Positions 26,882 to 36,181 of a stretch of 64,000 nt of DNA are shown piece after piece. The position numbers and the translations under genes are program-made. Position 1 is the stretch's first letter. Every line of letters begins with the position of its first letter. Origin of the DNA: Lachnospiraceae bacterium NC2004 (GTDB taxonomy: Bacteria; Bacillota; Clostridia; Lachnospirales; Lachnospiraceae); contig JHXB01000001.1 in NCBI GenBank assembly GCA_000621905.1, forward strand, positions 310,001 to 374,000, given 5' to 3'. The notes under the pieces are model-generated. The model did no database searches. It worked only from the letters and a program-made list of their open reading frames with translations, and had not been told where the DNA came from.

Positions 26882-27940
26882 ATGGCTAAACAAGAAGATA
26901 AGTTAAAAGCACTTGATGCTGCGGTAATGCAGATTGAGAAGGAATTTGGTAAGGGAGCTATCATGAAGCTCGGTGACAAGAGCAACACTTTTGTCGAGGC
27001 TACGCCTACCGGCTCGTTAAGCCTGGATGTAGCACTTGGAATCGGTGGTATTCCTAAGGGAAGGATTATAGAGATTTACGGACCTGAGTCATCAGGTAAG
27101 ACCACAGTTACACTTCATATGATTGCAGAAGTTCAGAAGCGTGGCGGCATAGCAGGTTTCGTTGATGCTGAGCATGCACTTGATCCTGTATATGCTAAGA
27201 ATATCGGAGTAGATATTGACAACTTATATATTTCACAGCCGGACAGCGGTGAGCAGGCGTTAGAGATTACAGAGACCTTGGTTCGTTCAGGTGCTGTAGA
27301 TATCGTTATTGTAGACTCTGTTGCTGCTTTGGTTCCTAGAGCAGAGATTGAGGGAGATATGGGAGATTCTCATGTAGGTCTTCAGGCAAGACTTATGTCA
27401 CAGGCTCTTCGTAAGCTTACTCCTGTTATCAGTTCATCTAACTGTACAGTTGTGTTTATCAATCAGCTTCGTGAGAAGGTTGGTGTTATGTTTGGTAACC
27501 CTGAGACTACTACAGGTGGTCGTGCTCTTAAATACTATTCAACAGTCAGAATGGATGTCAGACGCATCGAGACACTTAAAGCCAACGGAGAGAGTATCGG
27601 TAACAGAACAAGAGTTAAGGTTGTTAAGAATAAGATTGCTCCTCCTCATAGAGAGGCCGAGTTTGATATCATGTTTGGCGAGGGTATCTCTAAGGTCGGA
27701 GATATCTTAGATCTTGCTACTAACATCAATGTTGTTTCCAAGAGTGGTGCGTGGTATGCATACAAGGGCGACAAGATTGGACAGGGTAGAGAGAATGCTA
27801 AGGTTTACCTTAAAGAGAATCCTGCAATCTGTAAGGAGATTGAGGATGCTGTCAGAACTTACTATGAGCTCCCTGTTTCAGACACAGCAGCTACTGAGGA
27901 AGAGGCTCCTAAGAAGGCAGCTAAAAAGAAGGACGAGTAA
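26882..27940 (+). CDS. recA: RecA recombinase
   Basis: A 352-residue recombinase that forms filaments on single-stranded DNA and promotes strand exchange and LexA cleavage. Walker A is GPESSGKTT, followed by [10 protein letters not shown], and [16 protein letters not shown] is Walker B; loop L2 lies near [20 protein letters not shown]. The acidic/Lys-rich tail is typical. The frame opens at a TTG at 26876, which overlaps the RBS; ATG 26882 is the start. recX follows 3 bases later. Confidence 0.98.
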   Translation: MAKQEDKLKALDAAVMQIEKEFGKGAIMKLGDKSNTFVEATPTGSLSLDVALGIGGIPKGRIIEIYGPESSGKTTVTLHMIAEVQKRGGIAGFVDAEHALDPVYAKNIGVDIDNLYISQPDSGEQALEITETLVRSGAVDIVIVDSVAALVPRAEIEGDMGDSHVGLQARLMSQALRKLTPVISSSNCTVVFINQLREKVGVMFGNPETTTGGRALKYYSTVRMDVRRIETLKANGESIGNRTRVKVVKNKIAPPHREAEFDIMFGEGISKVGDILDLATNINVVSKSGAWYAYKGDKIGQGRENAKVYLKENPAICKEIEDAVRTYYELPVSDTAATEEEAPKKAAKKKDE

Positions 27941-27943
27941 TAT

Positions 27944-28594
27944 ATGATTATTTCGGAGATTAGACCGATAGATTCTAAGAAGGCTCTCATCATTTTTGAT
28001 GAAGAGCCTTCATTTAGACTATATAAGGGTGAGATTAGAAGATATCACCTTAAGGAAGGCTTAGAGATATCAGAAGATATATACCTTGAGATACTTAACA
28101 AGGTTATTAAGCCCAGATGCTTTAAGAGAGCTATGTTTCTCCTGTCTAAGAAGGATTATACTGTGCACAAGCTTAAGGACAAGCTTAATACAGCCGATTA
28201 TCCAGAAGACATTATAGACAGGACAATTGAAGAACTTATATCTCTTAAGTATCTTGATGATATCAGATTTGCAGAGAATTACATCAACTTCAGACATGGA
28301 AGTATGAGTCTTAAGAATATGAGACAGAAGCTTATGTTGATGGGCATATCCAAGGATGATATAGAACAGGCGATATATAATCTTTCCGAATACAATATCG
28401 ATATGGATTCATCGGATATGATTGCGGCTAAGAAGGACTTTTATAAGAAGCTTAAGCGTATTAAGGATGTAGATGAGAGAGTAGTCAGGAATAAATTATA
28501 TTCATTTATGGCATCTAAGGGGTATTCGTATAAGATTACGGGTGAACTCATAGAAGAATTCGTTAATAACAACAATTATGACAAGAATTATTAG
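27944..28594 (+). CDS. recX: RecX regulatory protein
   Basis: A 216-residue helical protein of the RecX family, which modulates RecA filament assembly. The repeat-like three-helix units are visible, for example LSKKDYTVHKLKDKLNTADY and LISLKYLDDIRFAENYINFR, then MSLKNMRQKLMLMGISKDDI. It is almost adjacent to recA, the usual arrangement. The first 60 residues are a more variable beta-rich part often seen in Clostridia. Confidence 0.9.
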   Translation: MIISEIRPIDSKKALIIFDEEPSFRLYKGEIRRYHLKEGLEISEDIYLEILNKVIKPRCFKRAMFLLSKKDYTVHKLKDKLNTADYPEDIIDRTIEELISLKYLDDIRFAENYINFRHGSMSLKNMRQKLMLMGISKDDIEQAIYNLSEYNIDMDSSDMIAAKKDFYKKLKRIKDVDERVVRNKLYSFMASKGYSYKITGELIEEFVNNNNYDKNY

Positions 28595-28600
28595 CTTTGC

Positions 28601-28629
28601 TTGACAATTCTGATAAAAATGTGTAGAAT
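28601..28629 (+). promoter_or_regulatory. Promoter for rny
   Basis: TTGACA at 28601-28606, a 17-base spacer, and TAGAAT at 28624-28629, just after the recX stop. Confidence 0.85.
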
Positions 28630-28704
28630 TGTTATGTTGTACTGTGTGCATTTTTTGTTTATTTTAGCATATATACAATAATTTCTTTAAGGAGGTGCTC
28701 TAAA

Positions 28705-30258
28705 GTGGGCTGGCTATGGTGTGTCATTACAGCCGTCGTTGTCCTCGTAATCGCCGTTCCTGTTACTTATAATGTTGCTATTTCTAAATATAAATCAGAT
28801 GTTGAGAGCAAGATTGGAAGTGCAGAATCAAGAGCGAGAGGTATTATAGACGACGCGCTTAAGACAGCAGATGCCACTAAGCGTGAAGCAGCCTTAGAAG
28901 CCAAAGAAGAGTCAATTCGTGTTAAGAATGAACTCGATAAGGAATCTAAGGAGCGTAGAGCCGAGCTTCAGAGATTAGAGAAGAGGGTACTCGACAAAGA
29001 GGAAGCGGTCGAGAAGAAGTCTAATTCTCTTGAGAAGAAAGAAGCTAAGGTTCAATCTAAGGAAGCCGAGCTTGATAAGAAGCAGGTGGAACTTGATGAG
29101 CTTCATGTTAAGACTTTACAGGAACTTGAAAGAATTTCAGGTTTAACCTCTGAACAGGCAAAAGACCATTTGTTGAAAAGTGTAGAAGACGATGTGAAAC
29201 ATGAGATGGCTGTGGTTATCAAGGAGACTGAGGCCAGAGCTAAGGATGAGGCAGACAAGAAGGCTAAGAACTATATTGTTCAGGCTATTCAGAAGTGTGC
29301 GGTTGACCAGGTAGCAGAGAGTACAGTATCACTTGTACAGCTTCCTAGTGACGAGATGAAGGGACCTATTATAGGTCGTGAGGGACGTAATATTCGTACC
29401 CTTGAGCAGCTTACAGGAGTTGATCTTATTATTGACGATACTCCGGGTGCTGTTGTTTTATCAAGTTTCGATCCAATTAGAAGGGAGATTGCTCGTATTA
29501 CATTAGAGAAGCTAATTGTAGACGGACGTATTCATCCTGCCAGAATTGAGGAGACCGTTGAGAAGGCTAAGCGCGAAGTAGAGAATCAGATGCGTGAGGC
29601 CGGAGAGTCTGCAGTACTTGAAGTTGGTGTAAGAGGAGTTAATCCGGAACTCGTTAAACTCTTAGGTAAGATGAAATATAGAACCAGCTTCGGACAGAAT
29701 GTGCTTCTTCATTCTATCGAAGTAGCTCACCTTTGTGGGTTGTTTGCTGCAGAGATAGGTTTGGATGTTCGCATGGCTAAGAGAGCAGGTCTTTTACATG
29801 ACATTGGTAAGGCTTTGGATAAGGAGATGGAAGGCTCCCACATTCAGATTGGTGTTGATTTATGTAAGAAGTATAAAGAGACACCGCTTATCATTAACGC
29901 AGTTGCCGCTCATCATGGTGACTGTGAACCGGAATCACTTATTGCAGTTTTGGTTCAGGCGGCTGATGCAATATCTGCTGCAAGACCGGGTGCAAGAAGA
30001 GATGCACTTGAGACATATACATCGAGATTAAAGGATCTTGAAGAAATCGCTGATAGCTTCAAGGGTGTTGAGAAATCTTTTGCCATTCAGGCAGGTAGAG
30101 AGATTCGTGTTATGGTAGTTCCTGAACAGGTATCTGATGCTGATATGGTTTTGATGGCTCGCGGTATTTCTAAGCAGATTGAAGAATCTCTTACATATCC
30201 GGGTCAGATTAAGGTCAATGTAATTCGTGAATCACGAGTTACTGAATTTGCTAAATAA
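28705..30258 (+). CDS. rny: Ribonuclease Y
   Basis: A 517-residue membrane-anchored endoribonuclease that starts mRNA decay in Firmicutes. It has an N-terminal membrane helix (about residues 3-25), a long charged coiled coil (about 30-200), a KH domain ([20 protein letters not shown]) and an HD domain ([20 protein letters not shown]). The length and order match B. subtilis RNase Y. The start is GTG 28705 with AAGGAGGT upstream. Confidence 0.96.
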   Translation: MGWLWCVITAVVVLVIAVPVTYNVAISKYKSDVESKIGSAESRARGIIDDALKTADATKREAALEAKEESIRVKNELDKESKERRAELQRLEKRVLDKEEAVEKKSNSLEKKEAKVQSKEAELDKKQVELDELHVKTLQELERISGLTSEQAKDHLLKSVEDDVKHEMAVVIKETEARAKDEADKKAKNYIVQAIQKCAVDQVAESTVSLVQLPSDEMKGPIIGREGRNIRTLEQLTGVDLIIDDTPGAVVLSSFDPIRREIARITLEKLIVDGRIHPARIEETVEKAKREVENQMREAGESAVLEVGVRGVNPELVKLLGKMKYRTSFGQNVLLHSIEVAHLCGLFAAEIGLDVRMAKRAGLLHDIGKALDKEMEGSHIQIGVDLCKKYKETPLIINAVAAHHGDCEPESLIAVLVQAADAISAARPGARRDALETYTSRLKDLEEIADSFKGVEKSFAIQAGREIRVMVVPEQVSDADMVLMARGISKQIEESLTYPGQIKVNVIRESRVTEFAK

Positions 30259-30267
30259 GAGCAGAGA

Positions 30268-30295
30268 GGGTGTCACTGTTGTGACGCCCTTTTTT
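30268..30295 (+). terminator. Terminator after rny
   Basis: GGGTGTCAC (30268-30276) pairs with GTGACGCCC (30281-30289), followed by TTTTTT. Confidence 0.9.
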
Positions 30296-30376
30296 AGTTC
30301 GTTGTTTTTGGTAACGGTAGTTAACTTTTTGATGGAATTCATTTAAAAACATTTCTTTAAATTGGGAGATTGGTTT

Positions 30377-31378
30377 ATGATTACTAAAGATGAGTTGGAG
30401 CATTATTTATATGATGCCGATGAAGAGCAATTAGAGGCATTGTATAGTGAAGCTCGCGAGAAGACCATTAAGGTATATGGCAAGAACATATACATAAGAG
30501 GACTTATTGAATTTACTAACTATTGTAAGAATGATTGTCTCTATTGCGGTATCAGAAGGAGTAATTCTTCTTTAAAGAGATACCGCTTAGAGCAATCAGA
30601 TATTATAGATTGTGCAAATGAAGGCTACGAGCTTGGTTATCGTACCTTTGTGCTTCAGGGTGGAGAGGATCTTAGCTTCTCTGACCAAGATATCTGTGAT
30701 ATAGTTTACAATATTAAATCACTGCATAACGATGTTGCAGTTACCCTATCCATAGGAGAGAAAGAGAAGACAACATATAAAGCGTACTTTGATGCCGGGG
30801 CAGACAGATATCTTCTAAGGCATGAGACGGCGGATGAAGAGCACTATGCTAAGCTTCATCCTGAGGAGATGTCCCTGACTAACAGGAAGAGATGCCTTTA
30901 CGATCTTAGAGATATCGGCTTTCAGGTTGGATGTGGCTTTATGGTTGGTTCGCCTTATCAGAATCCTGATACTCTCTATCAGGATTTATGCTTTATAGAC
31001 GAATTAAAGCCTCATATGGTTGGTATCGGGCCGTTTATATCCCATAAAGACACACCGTTTAAGGACGAGGCCAATGGTACGCTTAAATCTACCAGGATTC
31101 TTATAGCTTTGTTAAGACTTATGAATCCGAGACTATTAATACCGGCAACCACCTCACTTGCCACGATTGCACCTAATGGTCGTGAGCTTGGTATTCTATC
31201 CGGCGCCAACGTTGTTATGCCTAACTTATCTCCGGTGAGATTTAGAGAGCTGTATGCACTATATGACGGTAAGGTATGTATGGGAGAGGAAGCAGCACAG
31301 TGTATTAACTGTATTAGGGAGAGAATATCTGATATTGGATATGAGGTTATTGTAGACAGAGGAGATTATAAGGCGTAG
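30377..31378 (+). CDS. hydE: [FeFe] hydrogenase H-cluster maturase HydE
   Basis: A 333-residue radical-SAM protein needed to build the diiron subsite of [FeFe] hydrogenase. The cluster motif is CKNDCLYCGIRRSN near residue 50. Conserved later parts include FVLQGGEDLSF, YLLRHETADEEHY, FMVGSPYQ and GIGPFISHKDTPF. The frame opens at TTG 30362, but ATG 30377 has GGGAGA about 7 bases before it. It begins a compact hydE-hydG-hydF operon; no hydrogenase gene is in the window. Confidence 0.94.
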   Translation: MITKDELEHYLYDADEEQLEALYSEAREKTIKVYGKNIYIRGLIEFTNYCKNDCLYCGIRRSNSSLKRYRLEQSDIIDCANEGYELGYRTFVLQGGEDLSFSDQDICDIVYNIKSLHNDVAVTLSIGEKEKTTYKAYFDAGADRYLLRHETADEEHYAKLHPEEMSLTNRKRCLYDLRDIGFQVGCGFMVGSPYQNPDTLYQDLCFIDELKPHMVGIGPFISHKDTPFKDEANGTLKSTRILIALLRLMNPRLLIPATTSLATIAPNGRELGILSGANVVMPNLSPVRFRELYALYDGKVCMGEEAAQCINCIRERISDIGYEVIVDRGDYKA

Positions 31379-31400
31379 AATTAATCGGAGGATTGTAATA

Positions 31401-32843
31401 ATGATTTATGACAAGAAATCTTTAAAAGCAGACGAGTTTATCAATCACGAGGAGATTATTGACACTTTAGAATACGCTGATAAGCACAAGAATGATACTG
31501 TGCTTTTGGACGAGATATTAGCTAAAGCTAAACCACACTGGAAGGATGGCAAGTTAGACTGTAAAGGACTTAATCACAGAGAAGCATCAGTTCTGCTTGC
31601 AACAGAGCTTCCTGAATATCATGAGAAGATTATTAATCTTGCCAAAGAGATTAAACAGGCATTTTATGGCAACAGAATAGTGCTTTTCGCACCATTATAT
31701 CTTTCTAACTACTGCGTTAACGGATGCTTATATTGTCCGTATCATGTTGTCAACAAGACTATTCCCAGAAAGAAACTCACTCAAGAAGAGATCAGAAATG
31801 AAGTAATTGCGCTTCAGGATATGGGACATAAGCGCCTTGCTATTGAGGCGGGAGAGGATCCTAAGAACAATCCGATAGAATATATCCTTGAGAGCATCGA
31901 TACCATTTACAATGTTCATCATAAGAATGGAGCCATAAGAAGGGTTAATGTCAATATCGCTGCAACTTCGGTCGAGGAATATAAGATGCTTAAAGATGCT
32001 GAGATTGGCACTTATATTCTCTTTCAGGAGACCTACCATAAGGAAGGATATAAAGCTTTGCATCCATATGGTCCTAAGTCAGATTACGATTATCACACCG
32101 AGGCTATGGATAGAGCAATGGATGGCGGTATTGATGATGTAGGGCTAGGAGTGCTTTTCGGTCTTGATAAGTACAGATATGAGTTCGCAGGACTGTTAAT
32201 GCATGCAGAACACCTTGAAGCCGTGCATGGTGTTGGGCCACATACTATAAGCTTTCCAAGAGTCAAGCCTGCTGACGATATCGATCCTGATAAGTTTAAC
32301 AACGGAATTGCCGACGAGATATTTGAGCGCATTATAGCTTGTGCAAGGATTGCCGTTCCATATACAGGTATGATTATCTCCACGAGAGAGAGTGAAAATG
32401 TCAGAAGATCTGCGTTAGAGATGGGTATATCACAGATAAGCGGTGGTTCGAGAACCAGTGTAGGCGGATATACGGAGGATGTAAGACCGCACGATACCGA
32501 ACAGTTTGATGTATCCGATCAGAGAACCTTAGACGAGGTTGTCAGATGGCTTATGGAATGTGGATATATACCATCGTTTTGTACAGCTTGTTATAGAGCC
32601 GGAAGAACCGGAGACCGCTTTATGAGCCTATGTAAGAGTGGACAGATTCAGAACTGCTGTCACCCTAATGCTCTTTTAACTTTAAGAGAGTATCTTGATG
32701 ATTACGCATCTAAAGAGACATACGATATCGGTATGAAGATGATTATGGATGAACTTGGCAATATACCTAATTTGAGCGTCAGAGAGAAGACCAAGGGATT
32801 CTTAGAGAGTATAGATGGCGGCTCAAGAGATTTTAGATTCTAG
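31401..32843 (+). CDS. hydG: [FeFe] hydrogenase H-cluster maturase HydG
   Basis: A 480-residue radical-SAM tyrosine lyase that makes the CO and CN- ligands of the H-cluster. The SAM cluster motif is CVNGCLYCPYHVVN; the C-terminal second cluster is seen in CTACYRAGRTGDRFMSLCKS, with GQIQNCCHPNALLT after it. Other conserved segments are IEAGEDPKNNPI and FQETYHKEGYKALHP. Length is standard. RBS GGAGG. It lies between hydE and hydF. Confidence 0.96.
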   Translation: MIYDKKSLKADEFINHEEIIDTLEYADKHKNDTVLLDEILAKAKPHWKDGKLDCKGLNHREASVLLATELPEYHEKIINLAKEIKQAFYGNRIVLFAPLYLSNYCVNGCLYCPYHVVNKTIPRKKLTQEEIRNEVIALQDMGHKRLAIEAGEDPKNNPIEYILESIDTIYNVHHKNGAIRRVNVNIAATSVEEYKMLKDAEIGTYILFQETYHKEGYKALHPYGPKSDYDYHTEAMDRAMDGGIDDVGLGVLFGLDKYRYEFAGLLMHAEHLEAVHGVGPHTISFPRVKPADDIDPDKFNNGIADEIFERIIACARIAVPYTGMIISTRESENVRRSALEMGISQISGGSRTSVGGYTEDVRPHDTEQFDVSDQRTLDEVVRWLMECGYIPSFCTACYRAGRTGDRFMSLCKSGQIQNCCHPNALLTLREYLDDYASKETYDIGMKMIMDELGNIPNLSVREKTKGFLESIDGGSRDFRF

Positions 32844-32852
32844 GAGAAAGAT

Positions 32853-34010
32853 ATGAGTGACCTTAATGAAACACCTTCGTCGTTGAGAATACAGATAGGA
32901 ATATTCGGAAAGACCAATGTAGGTAAGTCATCCCTTATTAATGCTCTAACTAATCAGGATGTATCGATAGTTTCGGATGTCAAGGGAACTACCACTGACC
33001 CTGTATTTAAGAGTATGGAATTTGGCGAGCTTGGACCTTGCCTTTTTATGGATACCCCGGGCTCTTATGACGACACATCTCTATCGAAGAAGCGTCAGGA
33101 CAAGATGGTTAAGATTATGCGACGAACCGACATTGCTGTTATTGTGGTAAATGACGAGTCTGACCTAGCTGATGAAGAACCAAGGATTGAGTGGTTTGAT
33201 AAGAGGTCGGTTCCTGTGGTTATAGTTCAGAATAAGATAGATTTATCAGATTCACTTATTAAAGACGCAATCCATGTGAGTGTTAAGGATAATACAGGGA
33301 TTACTAAATTATCTGAAGCTATAACTGACATAGGCAAGAAGATTTTACTTGATGTTGATAAGGAGATTACGGGAGAGCTATGTTCTTCGAAAGATGTTGT
33401 AATGCTTGTAATGCCACAGGATAGGTCGGCACCTAAGGGAAGGCTTATTCTTGCACAGGTTCAGACTATCAGAGAGCTTCTTGATAAGCATTGTATTATA
33501 GTGTCTGTTACTCCTGAAGAGATAACAGATGCCCTAGATTCACTTAAAGAATCACCTAAACTTATAATTACCGATTCTCAGGTCTTTAAAACGGTAAACG
33601 AATTGAAGCCGAAAGATAGTGTTCTTACTTCATTTTCTGTATTGCTTGCCGGCGTTAAGGGCGATATCGATGTCTTTAAAGCAGGTGCAAATGCTATCGA
33701 CACTCTTAAAGACGGAGCTAATATCCTTATCTCAGAGACCTGCACTCACGCGCCTTTAGAGGAAGATATAGGAAGGGTTAAGATACCTAACTTAATCAGA
33801 AAGAAGAAGGGCATAGACATTAATGTTACGATTGCTTCAGGATGGGATTTTCCTGAGGATCTTTCTTCATTTGACTTGATAATACAATGTGGAGGATGTG
33901 TAACTAACAGGCGTGAGATTATGTCAAGAATCAACGATGCCAAGGCTTGTAACGTTCCTATAACCAATTACGGAGTGGCGATAGCTAAGCTTAACGGTAT
34001 TAATATTTGA
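32853..34010 (+). CDS. hydF: [FeFe] hydrogenase H-cluster maturation GTPase HydF
   Basis: A 385-residue scaffold GTPase that receives the diiron precursor and passes it to HydA. G1 is FGKTNVGKSSLIN, G2/G3 include VKGTTTDPVF and MDTPGSYDD, and G4 is VQNKIDL. The C-terminal iron-sulfur ligands appear in ETCTHAPLEEDIGRVKIP and IQCGGCVTNRREIMSR. It starts 9 bases after hydG. No terminator is evident after it; the next 189 bases are very AT-rich. Confidence 0.95.
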   Translation: MSDLNETPSSLRIQIGIFGKTNVGKSSLINALTNQDVSIVSDVKGTTTDPVFKSMEFGELGPCLFMDTPGSYDDTSLSKKRQDKMVKIMRRTDIAVIVVNDESDLADEEPRIEWFDKRSVPVVIVQNKIDLSDSLIKDAIHVSVKDNTGITKLSEAITDIGKKILLDVDKEITGELCSSKDVVMLVMPQDRSAPKGRLILAQVQTIRELLDKHCIIVSVTPEEITDALDSLKESPKLIITDSQVFKTVNELKPKDSVLTSFSVLLAGVKGDIDVFKAGANAIDTLKDGANILISETCTHAPLEEDIGRVKIPNLIRKKKGIDINVTIASGWDFPEDLSSFDLIIQCGGCVTNRREIMSRINDAKACNVPITNYGVAIAKLNGINI

Positions 34011-34199
34011 TGGTTTCATGAAATATTCATATCAAAATTATTCATAATTAAACTAAATAATCACAAAAATAAGGATATTATTAACAAAAAAAGAAATTTA
34101 TAATATTTCAACTTGTATTTTTTGCTCTACTATATTAAAATAGCATTTGTGACATTTTATGTTAAATAACAATTCTTATTTAAAAAGGTGGTTTTATTT
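34011..34199 (+). other. AT-rich intergenic region before the aminotransferase
   Basis: A 189-base, strongly AT-rich stretch between hydF and the aminotransferase gene. No ORF, riboswitch or clear terminator is seen. Promoter-like pairs exist near 34105-34135 (such as TTTCAA and TACTAT) but none is convincing. Confidence 0.5.
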
Positions 34200-35399
34200 A
34201 TGTCTTTAGAGTTATCTAAGAAAGCATTGGCGGTTAAACCTTCATCTACTTTAGCAATTACAGCTAAGGCTAAAGAGCTTAAAGCAGAAGGAATTGACGT
34301 AGTTGGTTTTGGTGCAGGAGAACCTGATTTTAATACTCCTGATAATATTTGCCAGGCAGCTATCAAAGCAATCAATGAAGGATTTACCAAATACACTCCT
34401 GCTGCAGGTACAGTTTCTTTGAAGAAAGCTGTCTGCAAGAAATTCAAGGAGTTCAACGGACTTGATTACACTCCTGATCAGATTGTAATAAGTAATGGTG
34501 GTAAGCACTCACTTACTAATATTTTCAATGCTATTCTTAATCCGGGTGACGAGGTTATGATACCTGCTCCATATTGGCTTAGCTATCCTGAGATGGTTAA
34601 GATGGCAGATGGTGTACCTGTTACCGTTCATACTTCATTTGAAAATGAATACAAAGCTACAGTAGCTGATTTCGAGAAAGCATTTACAGACAAGACTAAA
34701 GCTATTGTTTTAAATACCCCTTCTAATCCTACCGGTATGTTATATACAAGAGAGGAACTTCAGGCTATAGCAGATTTTGTTGTAGAGAAGGATATATATA
34801 TTGTTTCTGATGAGATGTATGAGTATCTTACATACGGCGAGGCTGAGCATGTAAGTATCGCATCTTTAGGCGAAGAGATTTATAAGAGAACAATCACAGT
34901 CAGTGGTGTTGCTAAGAGTTATGCTATGACTGGATGGAGAATCGGTTATTGCGGTTCGCCTCTTAATGTTGCTAAGGCTATGGCTGCTATTCAGAGTCAT
35001 GCAACTTCTAACCCTAACTCTATAGCACAGAAGGCTACAGAGGAGGCTTTGCTCGGACCTCAGGATTCTTTGGTTTCTATGAGAAAAGAGTTCAACAAGA
35101 GAAGAGAGTATATGTATAACAGAGTAGTCAATATGCCTCATGTAACCTGTCACGAGCCACAGGGAGCTTTCTATGTGTTTGTTGATGCAAGAGAGGCTAC
35201 TAAGCTTTCTTATAAGGGAGAGGTTGTAGGTAGTGCTGCTAATATCGCTAAGATATTGATCGAGGATTATAATACAGCTGTTATTCCTTGCGAGGATTTT
35301 GCTGCTGACGGACATTTCAGACTTTCTTATGCTATCTCAATGGAGATGATTGAGAAGGGATTAGACAGAATTGAGGATTTCTTAAATACTTTACAGTAA
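34200..35399 (+). CDS. Pyridoxal phosphate-dependent aminotransferase, aspartate aminotransferase type
   Basis: A 399-residue fold-type I aminotransferase of subgroup Ib. Conserved parts: VVGFGAGEPDFNTPDNI, TKYTPAAGTVSLKKAV, LNTPSNPTGMLYTREEL, IVSDEMYEYLTY, and the PLP lysine in GVAKSYAMTGWRIGYCGSP. An Arg near the C-terminus (FRLSYA) binds the alpha-carboxylate. Aspartate is the likely amino donor, but subgroup Ib also includes enzymes acting on aromatic or prephenate substrates. The start is ATG 34200 with AAAAAGGTGG upstream, not the alternative start 12 bases earlier. Confidence 0.9.
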   Translation: MSLELSKKALAVKPSSTLAITAKAKELKAEGIDVVGFGAGEPDFNTPDNICQAAIKAINEGFTKYTPAAGTVSLKKAVCKKFKEFNGLDYTPDQIVISNGGKHSLTNIFNAILNPGDEVMIPAPYWLSYPEMVKMADGVPVTVHTSFENEYKATVADFEKAFTDKTKAIVLNTPSNPTGMLYTREELQAIADFVVEKDIYIVSDEMYEYLTYGEAEHVSIASLGEEIYKRTITVSGVAKSYAMTGWRIGYCGSPLNVAKAMAAIQSHATSNPNSIAQKATEEALLGPQDSLVSMRKEFNKRREYMYNRVVNMPHVTCHEPQGAFYVFVDAREATKLSYKGEVVGSAANIAKILIEDYNTAVIPCEDFAADGHFRLSYAISMEMIEKGLDRIEDFLNTLQ

Positions 35400-35407
35400 T
35401 TAAAACA

Positions 35408-35473
35408 TGTCATTCTGAGTTTTGGTGAAGAATCTTTAAGATCCTTCGTCATATTCGTTCCTCAGGATGACAT
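35408..35473. repeat. Dispersed GTCATTCTGAG-type palindromic repeat (copy 2)
   Basis: TGTCATTCTGAG (35408-35419) pairs with CTCAGGATGACA (35461-35472) as a 12-bp stem, with one T-G pair. Inside, GAAGAATCTT and AAGATCCTTC form a second imperfect stem. The first part matches the element at 20459, including GAAGAATCTTT. Confidence 0.65.
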
Positions 35474-35507
35474 TTGTATGATGTGTTTTTATGACATTGG
35501 TTATTTT

Positions 35508-35534
35508 GGTGTTGGTTTATCCGACACCTTTTTT
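35508..35534 (+). terminator. Terminator hairpin just before the Nudix gene
   Basis: GGTGTTGG (35508-35515) pairs with CCGACACC (35521-35528), followed by TTTTTT. It ends 13 bases before the next ATG and directly abuts its Shine-Dalgarno (AAGGAG), so it may act as an attenuator as well as the end of the aminotransferase transcript. Confidence 0.85.
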
Positions 35535-35547
35535 ATAAGGAGACACT

Positions 35548-36096
35548 ATGGGAGCAGATGGATATAAGAAACTTGACAGGACCCTTGTACATAAGGGCGT
35601 TGTAGTATCATTTTACAAAGAACATATGAAGCTTCCCAACGGCAATGTGGCCGATTGGGACTATATCGCACATCCGGGCGGTGCGGCTTGTCTTCCTGTA
35701 ACTAAGGATGGCGAGGTTATATTGGTATCTCAGTATCGTAATTCGCAGGATAGAATTACTTTAGAGATTCCAGCCGGCAAGAAGGATGGTAACGAGGCAA
35801 ATGAAGTCACTGCGCTTAGAGAACTTGAAGAGGAGACCGGATATAGAGCAGACAAGATTACGCACCTTACAGACACTATTCCTGCGGTTGGATACAGTGA
35901 TGAGGTTTTGGGTTTGTTTTATGCAGATAATCTAATAGAATCAAAGCAAAACTTAGATGAGGATGAGAAGATAGATTTGGTTAAGATACCGCTAAGAAAG
36001 GCTGTTGACATGTGCGTTAGCGGTGAAATCATTGATTCTAAGACTGTTACAGCTATTTTGATGTATGCATTTACGGTTGCGAAGATTACATATTAA
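35548..36096 (+). CDS. nudF: Nudix hydrolase, ADP-ribose pyrophosphatase type
   Basis: A 182-residue Nudix enzyme. The Nudix box is complete: G-x5-E-x7-REL-x-EE-x-G, seen in GKKDGNEANEVTALRELEEE followed by TGY. The N-terminal beta-rich domain and the segments YIAHPGGAACLPV and VSQYRNSQDRITLEIPAG fit the ADP-ribose pyrophosphatase subgroup. ADP-ribose cleavage would be its likely role. In Firmicutes nudF commonly lies next to spoIIM and xerD, and a xerD-like gene follows here. Confidence 0.9.
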   Translation: MGADGYKKLDRTLVHKGVVVSFYKEHMKLPNGNVADWDYIAHPGGAACLPVTKDGEVILVSQYRNSQDRITLEIPAGKKDGNEANEVTALRELEEETGYRADKITHLTDTIPAVGYSDEVLGLFYADNLIESKQNLDEDEKIDLVKIPLRKAVDMCVSGEIIDSKTVTAILMYAFTVAKITY

Positions 36097-36119
36097 TACT
36101 TATTTTTAACCGATTTTTG

Positions 36120-36148
36120 TTGCTTTTACGAGTAATCAGTAATATAAT
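36120..36148 (+). promoter_or_regulatory. Promoter for the xerD-like gene
   Basis: TTGCTT at 36120-36125, a 17-base spacer, and consensus TATAAT at 36143-36148, 34 bases before the start codon. Confidence 0.8.
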
Positions 36149-36181
36149 AAAAGCACTGCGTTGTTTTAAGGAGGGTGTCAA

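Noticed and set aside
34011-34199. Riboswitch before the aminotransferase gene
   Set aside because: The region is AT-rich without stable paired elements or a known aptamer core.
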